Assembly: GCA_024734555.1 (NCBI GenBank)
Contig: JANPWX010000480.1
Location: 3,000,260-3,064,259, forward strand
Direction: 5' to 3'
Source: Trochalopteron elliotii
Taxonomy: Eukaryota; Chordata; Aves; Passeriformes; Leiothrichidae
DNA length: 64,000 nucleotides
The position numbers and the translations under genes were made by a program. Position 1 is the stretch's first letter. Each line of letters begins with the position of its first letter. The notes below the pieces were generated by a model. It did not search any database. It was not told the origin of the DNA and was given only the letters and a program-made list of their open reading frames with translations. Of this stretch, positions 30,293-43,295 are shown piece by piece.

Positions 30293-33200
30293 TTTAATCA
30301 CAAATTGCCTCAAAGTGAAGTGTGACTGTATGAGATTAGAGACATAGTAATTAAGGCCCTGATTTAATATTTTAAATTTATTCAGCATACTTCAATGCAG
30401 CTCTTGAATTTTTTTTTTTCATTCTTTCCCAAACACCCAGCTCACATTTTAAATTTTATAAACACTGCATCCTCATCACTTAATAGGCTTTCCCTCTTCT
30501 CTCAGTTGTGTGCCCCTAGGATGTTGCAGTGCTGAGGGAAGATAGTTTGGTGGGCAAGGATTTGGCCAAGTTGGAACACAGCAGGCTGAGTGTGTGTGGG
30601 TATGAATTAAATATGACAAGGAGGAATTGTGTAAATAAAGTCTTTCTTGCATGCGTGGTAGATATATTTATGTATGTGCTGTGTAAGTTCTACAATGCAA
30701 AAACAGCTCTGAAAGCATCTGTCACCCCACATTACTTATTCTGCCTTTGAGATACAAGCTGCAGCAGCCCTTCTAAAAGACAGCACTTCCCTGCATGTCA
30801 GGGAGCAGCTGTAGTTGTTAGACTGATTTGGGAAGCAATGGCTTTGGGTAAATAGTCTGGTGAAATTCACCCCTCTGTACAGAAGCTCAGGCACCACTTG
30901 CCTCATAGATAAACCCATTTAAAAGATGGAAGGGATTGTGCAGACCTTGTGTACAGGATTAGATTTCATCCACAGCATTATGGTGAGTTTAGGGAAACTC
31001 TCTTAGTGGGTAGTGACTGTATTTGCTCTTCTGTCTAAAGCAATAGTTCTGTTTTTCAGATGAAATCAACCTGGAGTCCATAGGTACCTGTGGATTGGAT
31101 GCAGCACGACCATAACTGTGCCACCTCACAGACCTTGGAGGACACAATCCTGCCTTGTGGTGCTGTGAGATTACAATTACCACTGAGGCTGAGCAAGGAA
31201 GTTTATGGGATAGGAAGGCCTCATAGTGACAAGGGAGCAGTGTGGACACTCGTGATGGCACACAGCCATTACAGTGACAGACTGAAAACCCAGCAGCAGG
31301 CACACAGACACTCCCTCTGCAGTCACCAAGCTGGAGAGGAGACATGTCTGTAACAGGAGAGAGAGATGGGGGAGGCAGCAACCCCACAGCTCTGGGTTGC
31401 AGTGACACTGTGATTTCTGAGGAACCCCCACTGCAGCAGGTGGAATTACCTCCAAAACTTCTATCACAACATGTGGGGTTAAGTTCATCAATTCATTTTA
31501 ACGCTCAGAATGACAGCAGCACCACTGACAACATTTTGATCCTTGTGTACGCATTTAAATTTGTAAGTGATAGTTATTTAACATTTATCCAATCAAAGGA
31601 AGCTTTCAGAAGTTTGGGGTTCTTTTATAGAGCAATGGTTTCTCATGAACCATAGCAAAAGCTTATGTAGGCAATTAGAATTGTGAAACCACTCTCTCTG
31701 CTCTCTTGCCTTCTCTCCAGAAACCTTCCCATGCAACTCACAGAATTTTTTTCATGTTTTGGAAGTTTGTGAAGCCTACTTTTGGGAGAAAGCAGCTCTG
31801 TTTCCAACTAATTTTGGAAGAGGTTGGAGACCAGGAAGTGTTGACACTGGCCTGCATGAAATCAGTCAGAGAATTGCTTAGGTAGCAGTTGGTGAGGCTG
31901 GCCTGAGCTGGGGAAAACCTTGCAGGATATTTGTGGCTTCATTAGTCTGAGATGTCTGAACTTAAATTCAGTTTTGAAAAGGGCAGATTTTGAGGGGGCT
32001 CATGACACAGTCCAATTCAAAGCTCAAACTTTTATTCCTTGTGCTTTTTACCTTGCCTGCTGCAGGAGCTGAAGGAGATTCAGCCAGGGGCATGCAAACC
32101 CTGTTTGCAGGAACCAGATGTTCTATCAAATTGCATGAGCTCCCCTGATTTCCCACCAGCTGAAAATGCAGTGCTGGACACTGGGACTGAGCTGCAGCAC
32201 ACAAGTCTTCACAGACTCAGAGCTTGAGAGAGTTTATTTCTCAGCATGAAGGACCAGAAGGTTTCTGCTTATTCTCAGCTTGCTTTCACTGAAGTGTTCA
32301 GCTGTCTTTTGCAGTTTCAGGTGCATTGCTTTTACAATGAAAGCCAAATAAACTTTGCCTTCTACTGGAAGAAAAGCAAAAATCCTCCTTCCTGACAAAA
32401 AACATCAACATAGCAATGAGCTTTAAAATTAATAACTGAACCAGGAAGTTGTGCTTAAATAAACAAGTAATTGTTGTAATCTTACTGCCAGCATGTATTT
32501 TGATAGAACTTCATGGTGGAGAGGATCTGTGTAAAGCAGGAACATTTGAGAGCTCTAGACAGGCTGCTTCATTCTGGAGAACTGGAGCTCTTATCGAAGA
32601 GTCTGACAGTGAGCTCTCTCTTGAAGCTCACTCTTGATGCTAAGGGAAGAAAAGGTGAAGAGATGAAACCATGAGACCTGCTGTACCTGGCAGTGTCTTT
32701 TGGTTAAACTCCAACAGCTCCTTTTGTGTTAGGAGTAAAGGCACATGTGTGAATTGTCAGAGAGCTCAGACTGGTGAAAATCAGAATGACTCTGCTAAAA
32801 CAATGCCAGCTTTGACCAGCTCAGCACCTGATCCATCTGCTCTTACAATGACAAAACCTGCTGAGGGGTCCAAAACATGGTCCTGCCACACCCAAACACA
32901 GGCTGGGGTGAGAGACATTAATGTCTTCCCACTGCTCACACACCTTGGGGAAAGATGAGGTGTAATGAAGCACTGACCTAAAAGACAAGAGCCCCCGAGG
33001 AGACAGGTGCTATCAAAATGTCATCTAGATAAATAAGGACCAGAACTCCTAGTATCTTAAGTAGCTGGGCTATTGATTAAAGAATCATGATAAATGAGTA
33101 TAGGGCTGTGAATTAGATCAATACCATCAACCTTAAAAGTCAATCTCCTGTACCAGCTTGAAGAGAGACTAAAAAAATGCACTCTGGAGAACCACAAATC

Positions 33201-34097
33201 CTTGGGCTGATGGTGGCCTTGAGGCTTTGAGTTTTCCTCTGCCATTTCTTTTTCTTCCTTTGTTTCTCTGAATAGGCTTTAAAGATCTGGTAGAAGAGAG
33301 GTTTATGCCTGGTAAATATTTCATAGTTCACAAAACTAGGTAAGACTACCCAAATCCAGGTTTTGCAGCAGATAAGGATGTCTTGAGGACATTGTTAGGG
33401 TACTGTAGAAGAGAAACATTTCTGTGGCAATTTTGCTAGAAGTAAAAGGTCAAATCCCCAATTATGCTGGACAGACATTGACCCTCTTGGGATAAGTTCA
33501 CACCCCCAAAGAAGGAAACTGCAAAGTTTCTTGGTTTTGTTGAAAAGGGACCATGTTCTTGGGTTATTCTGCAAAAAAAAAAGTATTTCTACAGGGATAA
33601 GAAAAAAAGGAAATTACTAGATTTTGGAAAGTACCCTGCTCTGTGTCATTCTCTGGTTGAGGCTTGGGAGTGGGGAGTTGGGTGTTTTAGCACAGCAGGT
33701 TTTGGAGCAGACTAAAAGCCATGGTGCTGTGCAGAAGCAGAGCTTGAAACCACTACATGCATCTACAAAATAGAAATGTCATGGGTGAGCCTTACTGGAT
33801 GCTGATACGTTTCATTTGTATCACTTATTTTTTGTCATTCTTGCAGAAGAATTGCTCCAGGGTTTCTTAAAGTCCCTTCCTTTCCACACCCCCCCCAAAA
33901 TCTCTGCAAAAAGAAGTTGTAGCAGCCACAGTTGAACATCAATGGCTGTTGGTTGTAAAGACTGGTATGGATGTTTATTTCCTTTGCTTTCTTTTTGTGG
34001 GAGAAGGCCTAAGATACCCAGATACCCAGTCCTTATTCTTGACTTTTAAAGTCTTTTATTCTTTGATGATGGTTAATTTCAGAGATTATAGGCATGG

Positions 34098-34099
34098 TG

Positions 34100-34130
<31 letters not shown>

Positions 34131-34185
34131 TTTATTATTATTTATTTTATATATATATTTATTTATTTTTATATATATATATATC
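34098..34185. repeat. (TA)n composite microsatellite
   Basis: Two (TA)n runs (34099-34125 and about 34169-34184) and a shorter one at 34149-34157 are joined by TTATT-rich sequence. The whole block is nearly pure A+T and almost self-complementary. Confidence 0.95.
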
Positions 34186-36120
34186 TCCTCACTGTGTAGG
34201 AGAGATTTCCATCAGTGTTTCTGCACTCAGACAGGACTCAGCACAGACATTACCTGCAAAAATGTACTTTCCTCATGCTGTTTTTGGAAAGTTTCATCCA
34301 AATTTGTTTTGTATGTGTATATTTGTTTGTGAACAACCTCTTTCTGACTGTATATAACAATTGCAATGACAATTTGTTTTATGATGCTGTGAAGAGGCTT
34401 TCCCAATATTAATATGAGAAATGTATCTCTGCTGGTAATCTGGATGTGTGTTGATTTTAATAGAGCACTCTCTTGTCATCTGACTTCTTAGGATGAAATT
34501 AACCCTCTGTGCAGATATCTGGCACTTGTGCATCACTTGAGCTGCCTTTTGACATGTTAATTGTGATTGAAATGATACCTAATACTTCTACTGGTTTACT
34601 TCAAAGAATTGAATTTCCTGCAGGCTAGGTAGCAACTCTCACACAGAAATCATCTCCTTCCCAGGAGCATCCTCATCTTCACCCTCAGAGTGCTGATGCT
34701 CCCACCTGAAATAAGGAGACAAGCTCTCAAAAAACTGCTGAAAGTAGAGGTCAGGGGGGTTGCTTGGGAGCAAGCTGTCATTTCTGATCATTTCTAGAGG
34801 GCAAGATCCTCACCAAGTGTTAGTGTGTGGGAGAGAGAACTCCAGCTGAAAGTAGGTGTCTGCTCTAGGGAGTTTCAGTCCCTTTTCAGCAGGGGTAAGA
34901 GTCTCTCAAAAGGATTAGTGATGTACTAGGCCATCAAATTGCTTTTTATCTTTACATGATTCTTCTTCATGGCAGAAATTTGTATTAAATAAGGAAAAGT
35001 TAAGGAAATATTTGCTGGCGTTGGGAATATTTTTTTCCAATTTGTGATTCTAGAAAACTAAAAAAAAAACAACTAAAAATGGACTCAATTAGAAATGCTA
35101 AATGAGGACCATAATGAGATACCCAAAGTCTTGCCAAGTGAATTTAATCACTTTCTGATCCTAACAGCCACACAATTCAACTCTTTCTTAGCATAATTAA
35201 GCAAGTGACAATGAGGATGCTATTCCAAGACATGGTAATGAGATGCTGTGGGGCCTGAATTCAGCTGGAGGGGATTTCCTATTAAATATTTATTGTATGT
35301 GCAGCTTCTTCAGTAGCTAGAAATATAGAAGAGGGAATTCAGCCAAATCGAACCTCTTTTCTGAAATTAATATGTGAAAAACTGAAGAGCTGTGACCACT
35401 TGGTTTTGGACTGACTATTATTTTTGGCCTGCAGGCTGAATTCAACATCAATAAATATCATTGTTTGTGCAGGAGGAAAATAAGTACGGGGAAGCTAGAA
35501 TGCAGGGAAATGGGAAGGGGTTGAGAAGGAAATAGGAATGTGACAAACCAATTAGGGACAGTACAAATGGTAAAATTCAACAGGAATTAACTAACGAGGG
35601 GCTGCAGAATGCTGAAAGACTAGAAGGTGTAATGGGGAAAAAAACCAAGATGTAGAAAGGAAATGGATAACAGAGATGATGGTATAAGCCAGTGGACTAA
35701 AACATAATAACACTTTTAAGCACAGTGAACATTTAATTTTGGATCCAGGGACAAGTAAAGTGTGCTTTCATCACATTGCTTTTGACAGTTTCTGGGTGTT
35801 GCAGAACTCATGGCCAACCTATATTTGACTGAAACTACAGGAAAAAAGCTCTGTTGAGACCCCAGGGATTTAAAACACATTTGCACATTTAAGCCCAAGA
35901 AGAATACTATTTAGGCTCCAAAACTGAGCTGGAGCCTTCTTGGTTGTTGATTTCTCTGACTCCAAAAAACCAGTTTGCTTTAAACCTCTTCAAATGTCCT
36001 GATCATCTTCCATACTGTCTTATGGCACTTAGGATAAAGGGAGAAATGAAGTAGGAGGAGAATTTATTCTTTATTTAACTGGGACCACCCAAAATAAATT
36101 TGGGAGCTCTTGAAAATGGA

Positions 36121-36206
36121 TTTATTTGTTTGCTTGTTTGTTTGTTTTGGGGTGGGTTTTTTTTGTTGTTGTTGTTTTTTGTTTTGTTTTTTGGTTTTTT
36201 TTTTCC
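36121..36206 (+). repeat. (TTTG)n / T-rich low-complexity tract
   Basis: TTTGTTTGCTTGTTTGTTTG at the start, then a GGGGTGGG interruption, then TTGTTGTTG and T-runs separated by GG. Confidence 0.9.
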
Positions 36207-36999
36207 CGTAAACCCAACTGGTGCATAAGGAAATGCATTCTTAAATGCCTCCTTGTTCCAGGATGGAATGTGGAGGGGCCTGGGGAGGACACAGAGGTGG
36301 CTGCAGCCTGAGCAGAGCCCAGCCAGCCCCACTGCTGGAGGAGGCTCTGACCCTGCTCCCTTGCCTTGCCCTTAGGAGCTGCCTGACTTGTGGGAACTGC
36401 AGCTTTTCCTGGCCTTTGGCAGAGCGCACTGCAAGTTCTTTGCACCTTTATATTCTCCATGGCTTTGAGGAGCAGATGGATGGCTGAGAAATGAATGAGT
36501 TCTGGGAAAGGAGTGAATTATTAGCCCTCATGCAGAAACTCTAACCTTCCTCTCTTTGCTTCCTCATCCACCTATTCAGTTCCTGGGGTTTGCTGAGCTT
36601 CTTTCCATGTGTGTTGGAGAGCTGTCTGTGGAGTATATTGGAATTCCAAGGAGAAACTGCTATGCAAATAATAATAATAATTCCAGTCATACTTGCTAAA
36701 TGGCACTCATAATTTAAAAAAAAAAAAAAAAAGTTTTTGGCAATAGGATCAAATTAACTTGATGAGAAAGCTCTTTTTTTCTTGTAAAGTACTAGGAAAG
36801 CTGTGAGACAGGAGGTGCAATTAATTATCTCACTTGGATTAAAAGCTTTTTATTTGATATTTGATCTCTTATTACTTGATTTCCCACAAAATTGCTGGTA
36901 ACGTGCAGTCCCACTTAATAGCTCATTAGCACTTGGGTAAGGTGGTCAGGTTTGTGTATAATAAAGCAGTTGCTGGCTAGCAGTGAATGACTTCAGCCA

Positions 37000-37015
37000 T
37001 AATTAATTAATTAAA
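37000..37015. promoter_or_regulatory. TAATTA run, possible homeodomain binding cluster
   Basis: TAATTAATTAATTAAA gives three overlapping TAATTA cores, the common homeodomain target. It sits in a stretch (about 36820-37260) that reads as unique, non-repeat DNA. Regulatory function is inference only. Confidence 0.25.
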
Positions 37016-39031
37016 TGTGTGTAAAACATGGTTCATTAGCAAGGTGTGTGACAAGCTCGTGGTGCCCAATGCTGTCCCTCTAATGGTGTAATGGGCGTGA
37101 TGCTGCTGCAGCACTGCTTCATTAGTTTCCAGCTTCTGCTGCTGTTATTTAGGTAAAAGACCTCTGATTTCCAGGGCTTGTTCCAATGACCTGGTGCTGT
37201 TGGCAGGGATAGTTTACAGTAACCAATCGAACAGCATTTCTTGCTCTTTTCACTTAAAACCCACACAATTAGAAATTATTGCTAGAGCTTAGCAGCAGTA
37301 GCAGAACATTTGCTAGGGAAGCTGGAAATCTCAGTTCAACTGTAGTTCAGGCAATAACTATTCTTTATACTCAATTATGCACTGTAACCCATTAGGGAAG
37401 TCTGTGGTTTCCTGATGTAGGGTTTTTTTCCCCCTTTCTGTGCTACAGAAAGGTTGCAACTGGCTGGAAGTATATTAGAAATTGGTATGGTTGTACAGTT
37501 ATTCTGCAGGCTATCTGACTTCTGCCCACTATATTTATCTGGCCCATTTAGAGACAGAACAAAGCCAGGAGGTTCAAACCTTTAACCCAGATGTTGTTAA
37601 GTGTGGAAGAATACTAATCTGCAGAGCTGTGGTGTAAAGCCATTAGAAAGTCATCCTTCAGAGCTACTAGATCCAGAAATAAGTCACTACTTGGACTTCT
37701 GGGCCCTGAGCATGATTGTCTGCCCACAAAAGAAAACTTTGAGGGGAAGTTCACATAAACCACTTGAAACCCTTTGCATTCAATCTCTGTGAAAAGGGGA
37801 TTGATTGGTTCTGTCAACATCTTGGTTTGCTTTCACAAGCAAGGCAAAAACATTTCTGAGTTTCTGAGCGAATCTGTGGGTGTGATAATAACAAAATCAG
37901 TTAAGGGAGATATGATAATCCCCATTGCAGTGAGTAAAGGCATTAAAAATGTTGAGATCCTTGGTTTTAGTTAGGTTCAATTACACTGAGCATGAGATTC
38001 TTGCTCTGATGCTTGTGCATTTGTTCCTGTGGAGGTGTTTCTCTGTGCTATGTCATTTTGTGGTCAGGAGGGCAGGTGGGTTTGTGGTGTTTATGTTATG
38101 GCTTTGTGCTGCTTTGTTTCTGAATGAAGTCCCAGGGAGCTTTGGCACTCTGTGATATTGATGTAGGAAGCCTGCAGTAATGATATTGATGGCTCTGGCT
38201 GTTGTTCAGAAATACGGTTTTACAGAATTACTGTCATATTTGACTGGTATTTAATTAACTTTCTGTTCCTGATGTTTGCCATAGTCAGAACACGCACAGG
38301 TAGTTTCCTTCTCCAGTGGGTGCACTGGAGGTCATTAATGAGGTTATGAGGGAACTAAAAAGGAATAATGTTTGTGTTTGGTTTTTGGTGCCTTTTATGC
38401 AACCATTTCCACACGTGAGGCACAGCTAATTTCAGGACTGTGTTCATTTTGGGGTCAGTGTGTTAAAGTTTCTCTAAAAACACCCTTTCTAGATTTCCCC
38501 TGTCCAGAGAAAGTCCCCTGCTTCCTCTGGAGGAAGGACTTACTTATTCAACTGTGCAGATTATTGTGGTGTGACTTTGACCCAAGCTTTTGGATTGGGT
38601 TGTCTGAACTTTGTGCTTCATCCAAAATGTCACAGAGGCACTGCAATACGCACAGAGATCTTATCATTTTTTGCTTAAAATACCTCTAACTATCAAGGAC
38701 AAAGAGAAATAAAGTAACCAACTGCATGGGAAATGTCACTTTCCAGTTTCAGGAGCTGTCTGCTTGCTCCAATTCCATTTCCCTGCCATAAGTGTGGACA
38801 GGAGCAGGTAGGTACAGGCCAAATATGAATGTGCAAAGCTGCTCCTCCCATCCCTTTATTCTGAGCATCCCTCACATGCCAGTTGTGTGCTGCCTTGAAA
38901 GCCATTAGCCCTCATGGCAGTGTTTTAAAGTCTTATTTTTCAAAGTACTCCTATAATATGTTTCTGTCCAGAGGCAGGCAGTGAAACTTGTTCTTTTTGA
39001 GTGTCAGTTTCTGAGGTTTTTCATGGGTTTG

Positions 39032-39112
39032 CGGTTTTTTTGGTATTTGGGATTTTTTTGTTGTTGTTTTGGTTTTTTGTGGGGTTTTTTTGGTGTTTTT
39101 TTTTTTTTTTTT
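39032..39112 (+). repeat. T/G-rich low-complexity tract
   Basis: T-runs separated by GG, GGG and TTGTTGTT, ending in a 16-20 nt T-run. It is very like the tract at 36121. Confidence 0.9.
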
Positions 39113-39924
39113 AATGCAGAAGGCTTTTTTAAAGAAGGACATATTATTTCCTCCTCCTTGAGCCTTCTTTCCCTCCATTATTACAATTTTCAAAAATGTA
39201 GATATTTCCTAAATGTTCCTAATACAGAGGAGACTGTTCCACAGCTCTGCCTTTAATGGAGTGAGCAGATTGCAGTAAGAATGCAGCGCTGCTCAGTAAA
39301 TTTAATGACTCTATGAAGATAAATGTTTCCCTTCCAAAGCCCCTTCTTGTCAGAATACATTTAATACCACCATTCCTTTGAGAACTAAATTCCTGTAGCA
39401 CTTTGCAGCATATTAGCATGTTTTTCTCACCACATGAAATTGCACTTCAAGCAAGAAATAATAATGTTTCTGCATCCCCTTGTACATTTTTATTACTGCC
39501 AATGAATAGGAGTAAATTAACTATTATGGCTAACATTATTCACAGGGACAAATTCCTAACTAATTTTACAGAGAATAATAAATAACTGAATAAATAAGAT
39601 GCCTTTAATTTCACATGTGAATTATCAAAGATTCCTCTGAGTAGGAGGAATAGGGGCCAGTTGATTTTACCAACAAGATACAACTCTATAAGAGAAGCTG
39701 GATGTGTGTCCACTCATCTTTATTTCCTTTCATCCTCCCCAAAGTATAATAAATATCCTTATTATCACATGTAATTCCTATGAAAACAGGTTTCTCCTGT
39801 CTAATTATTTGTTTCTATCTTTGTTTATCCAGATCCTAATCTGGGAGATGAGCCACATTTTGCTGCTGATTGCTTGGATGCTGCTCTGATTGATGGCAAT
39901 TATCTTATGGTTTGCTTCATCTGC

Positions 39925-40050
39925 AGACCTCAGAGTGCTTTTTAAAGACAGAGTCCTTGTAGCCTTTTACAGTAAAGGAAACTGAGGCTCAGAGTGATTT
40001 TGGTCTTGTAGTAGTTATTCAACATGTCCAAGGCAAAACCCCACTGGATC
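39925..40050 (-). mobile_element. Ancient MIR/L3-type repeat, fragment
   Basis: ACCTCAGAGTGCTTTTTAAA, then CAGTAAAGGAAACTGAGGCT, then CAGAGTGATTTTGGTCTTGT and CCAAGGCAAAACCCC follow the order of the MIR/L3 motif string (ctcaaagcgctttaca... / ...cagatgaggaaactgaggca / cagagaggttaagtgacttg / cccaaggtcac). In the usual convention this is the complementary orientation. Confidence 0.6.
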
Positions 40051-41301
40051 ACAATGTCATCCAAAGATTTCCCTGTCACTTGATTAAAGAATTGATCCTA
40101 GAAAAAAGCCAATTTTAAAAAAAATAATTATATTGGTTTCCAGTTCATTAGGGATCACTCTTCATTGCAGCATTTTAAAGTGTGGTTAAAAATGATTATC
40201 AAAATATAACTATACTTTTGTATATTCACCAAGAATAGTGACTTCAATTAAAATAGAGTCCATATTTTGGAATATGGAAAAATGGGAATACTTGCCCACG
40301 AATTTAACTGTGGAGGAAGAAAGAGCCATAAATATTTTTCTGCTTATTCAAAACCTAATGGCAACAAAGTATTTCATTCAACAAAAATGGTATTTCACCA
40401 GGACATTCTACAGTTCTTCTCGAGCATTTTAAAATTACATTTCAAGTTCATGTGCTTGATCATTATGTTTGCTTTTCTGTCTATGTTCAGGAATGTGCAC
40501 ACACACACATAAATCTACTTTGGCTCCATTCTGAACTGGTGCTGCACTTTTTTTCCAATAATAGGTGGGGATCCAGCAGTGCCCTACGGGGTGAGTTTGG
40601 CTGCAGGTGCCAGTGGTAGGAATATCCCTTCTTAACCATATTTGCCACCAAATTCCCTTGACTAACCCAGCAGAGTCTGCCTTAAGCCTCCCAACAGAGG
40701 AAATCGAATTTCCAGTTGTGTATATTGAGGTGAAAAGGGCCAGGTTTAGGATGAGTCTGTTCTGACAGTGCTGCCCCTGTGTGTTGGAGGTGGAGGAGAA
40801 GGAAGTGTGAACCCACATCCCAAAATGCAGCCCCTGGCTCTGTGTTTGAGGAACCTGTGTGTGTGTGTGTGACAAGAGTTGCTGTTCTTAGGCCAGTGCT
40901 CATTCCTTGGAGGGGCTGCAGGAAGGGTTGAGGCTGCATGATTTAACATACATCTCCACTATTCCTCTGTTATAAATCTATACCTCCACTCCTGTAAAGG
41001 TGAGCATGAAGATGTGTGGGTGCTGCTTTTATAACTAGAGCTATTTAAAGACAATCTGTGAACAGTGTTTTTTTTAGTGAGTGGAAAATTGCATCGAAGG
41101 TTTGGGGAAAAATGTCTGTTCTCCTTGAAAAATTCAAATTCTTTATTGGAAACCACACACACCCCCCTCCCAGCCCCCAGCATGGAGCAGTTTTTATCAC
41201 AATGAAATACTTTATTTGGCTTATCTTTACTTTATTACAGAAAAAAATTTCCCTCCCTAACTGGTTTATTTCAATCTGAATAATACTCAGAATACCACGG
41301 G
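40051..41301. other. Intergenic, no gene found
   Basis: Unique sequence with a short (CA)n at 40498-40509 and a (GT)n at 40857-40871. No coding or RNA gene is recognised. Confidence 0.65.
40857..40871 (+). repeat. Short (GT)n microsatellite
   Basis: Seven to eight GT units in a row. Confidence 0.9.
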
Positions 41302-41547
41302 GAGAATCACACAAGAGCTGGGGTTGGGAGGGACATTTAAAAGGCCATCCACATCACCTTCATGGAGATCATGTTGCTCAGATCCCTGTCCCACCTGACC
41401 TTAATGTTCCCATGGATGGGGCATCCACCACCTCTCCTGGCAGCCTGTGCCTGTTCCTGTGGCACTAATGTCCCAGTTCTGAGTGTCTTTGAGCCCCTCA
41501 GTCACCCCTCAGAGTTTTGTTTCTCCCCCTCCTCTGTTCCCCTGCAA
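41302..41547 (-). mobile_element. CR1 LINE 3' end, reverse orientation
   Basis: GAGAATCACACAAGAGCTGG and GGTTGGGAGGGACATTTAAA open the element as the complement of the CR1 terminus. TGGATGGGGCATCCACCACC then CTCTCCTGGCAGCCTGTGCC is the strongly diagnostic internal block. The CCCCTCAGTCACCCCTCAGA region further on is also CR1-like. Confidence 0.85.
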
Positions 41548-43109
41548 TAACTGTTGTAAATTAAGCACTTACTTCTCTTCCTCTACAGTTTCAAAGCAGC
41601 AAAGATGTCTGTGAGCCCTTTGCCTTTGATGCTAGTTTCCTGTCAGAACGTGTGTTTTGGCATTGCAACATCCTGAAGAAGTTTAATCTGAAGCAGAAAA
41701 ACTGTAAAATGAAGAGAGCAATTATATACAGCCCAGAGCCCCAAGCAGCTGAAATGACAACAGTTTCATCTGTTTATTAGGTTAGCTCTGTTTAGGATAA
41801 AATACTATTAGCAATTTATGAAGAGGAGAGGAGGACTTTGAAATTGAATATCTGTCAATTAAATCTGAAAATCTTAATATGAAATGCTTTTAAAAGTCAA
41901 ATAACATCTATTAAAGCTCCAGATTTAGTAAACGAGAACAGGCTGTACTCTGGGCATACACTGAAGTAAAACTAGTGTATGACAACAGAATCTTACCTGG
42001 GAGTGGGAGGGGATCTCCTTGAAGACAGAGAGGAAAAACGAGGAGTTAAAACAGCCTTCTACTCTTCAAAGAGAATTACTATGTAAAGATGGCTACAGTT
42101 GTCAAGGCAACTTTGCTTTTATGAGTGCTCCAAATATGGGCTCTGAAATCCCTTCCTTCCTTACACCTCCCCCTCTTCCCCCACCCCAAAACCACCCCCC
42201 AGACCCAACCCAAAACCAAAGAACAACCACACAGATTTCTTTAGATAATTTCTATTTTTCTAAAAATAGCTGAGAATTGACGTTCTTTCCAAGAGGAAAT
42301 AATGAAAAATCAGCCAATATTTGGAATTGATACTTCTGTCTGTAACTTGTTCTTGGTGCTTAGTGATTAAGGTCTAGTGTTTAACAGGGTGGATTGGGGA
42401 TCCTGCTTGGAGTATGCAGAGAAGAAAAATAGGCATTGATAATCTTTAATGGAGAAGCAACTTCTGAGCTCTTTAGTTTCAATAGTACCCTTTTGTTCTG
42501 TGTTTGCACACCACTCAGCTCTTGTACAATCTTGGTCCACTCACTGGGATAAGTCACTAAAAACCTCTTTTTTTAGGCTTGAGGGTAAGCATGGAGAAGA
42601 GCACAAATCCTTTAGCTGACTCTGTTGAAGAGGGTGGCAGGGCAGCCTGGGTGAGTGAGATTTGCTGTTCCCTTTGCTGCAGAGTGCCTGCCTGCCTTGT
42701 CCTGCTGGGTGGCCTTTTCTGTTATATTGCATTTTCACCTGCAGATTGAAGGCTGAGAGTGACAGCCTGCTGCTGCCATGTTTACTGACACACACACCTT
42801 GCAGCTCTGCCCTCACAGGACCCATTGCTTCCCAGAGCAGAAACCATCTTTTGCTGTGTGTAAATGTCTGCGTGTTTACATCAGCAGCAAGGGCACGGGG
42901 TTTGTGATCAGCACCTTAAAGTCCAACAGCAGAAACATCAGTGTTTTCTGTCTCTGTGCAGGCATGAATGCTTTAAATGGTTTGTATGCCACAATATAAT
43001 CTTCACTGAAGCTGCCTCAGATTTTCTTATTTGGTCACAATAATGCTGACAATAATCCTTGCTTATACTGATAATGCAAAAAGAAGGACAATCTTGTACG
43101 TAAAGCCCA
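41548..43109. other. Intergenic, no gene found
   Basis: Unique sequence. A C-rich stretch at 42160-42235 (CCACCCCAAAACCACCCCCC and following) gives G-runs on the - strand. No exon is recognised. Confidence 0.6.
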
Positions 43110-43295
43110 AAGTTCAGCTTTCTGACCTATAGAACAGGAATATGAATAATGCCTTTTTCACTGTGTTTTGCAGAACTTAAAATGAAAGCTCTGCAGGGCA
43201 GATGCTGTATCTTAGTGTGTGCCTATGTGGTACCCAGGATATGCTCTGATCTCAGCTGAGCCATCAAAGTGATGCTTTATCACCTGTAATGTCAA
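43110..43295 (+). mobile_element. Ancient amniote SINE/LINE tail (MIR-like)
   Basis: AGAACAGGAATATGAATAAT, then AAGCTCTGCAGGGCAGATGC, TGTATCTTAGTGTGTGCCTA, GTGGTACCCAGGATATG and CTCTGATCTCAGCTGAGCC run parallel to a repeat tail known from reptile genomes: gtaagctctttggggcaggga..., tgtctcttagtttgtgca..., agcgcctagcacaatg..., ccctgatctcggttgggg. Its age and exact family are uncertain. Confidence 0.6.

Larger units (their letters stand above)
30293..39924. other. Intergenic, no gene found
   Basis: Nearly 10 kb without a recognisable coding exon. It contains a large (TA)n composite at 34098-34185, T/G-rich low-complexity tracts at 36121-36206 and 39032-39112, an A-run at 36715-36732 and a TAATTA run at 37000-37015. 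Open frames are short and repeat-driven. Confidence 0.65.
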
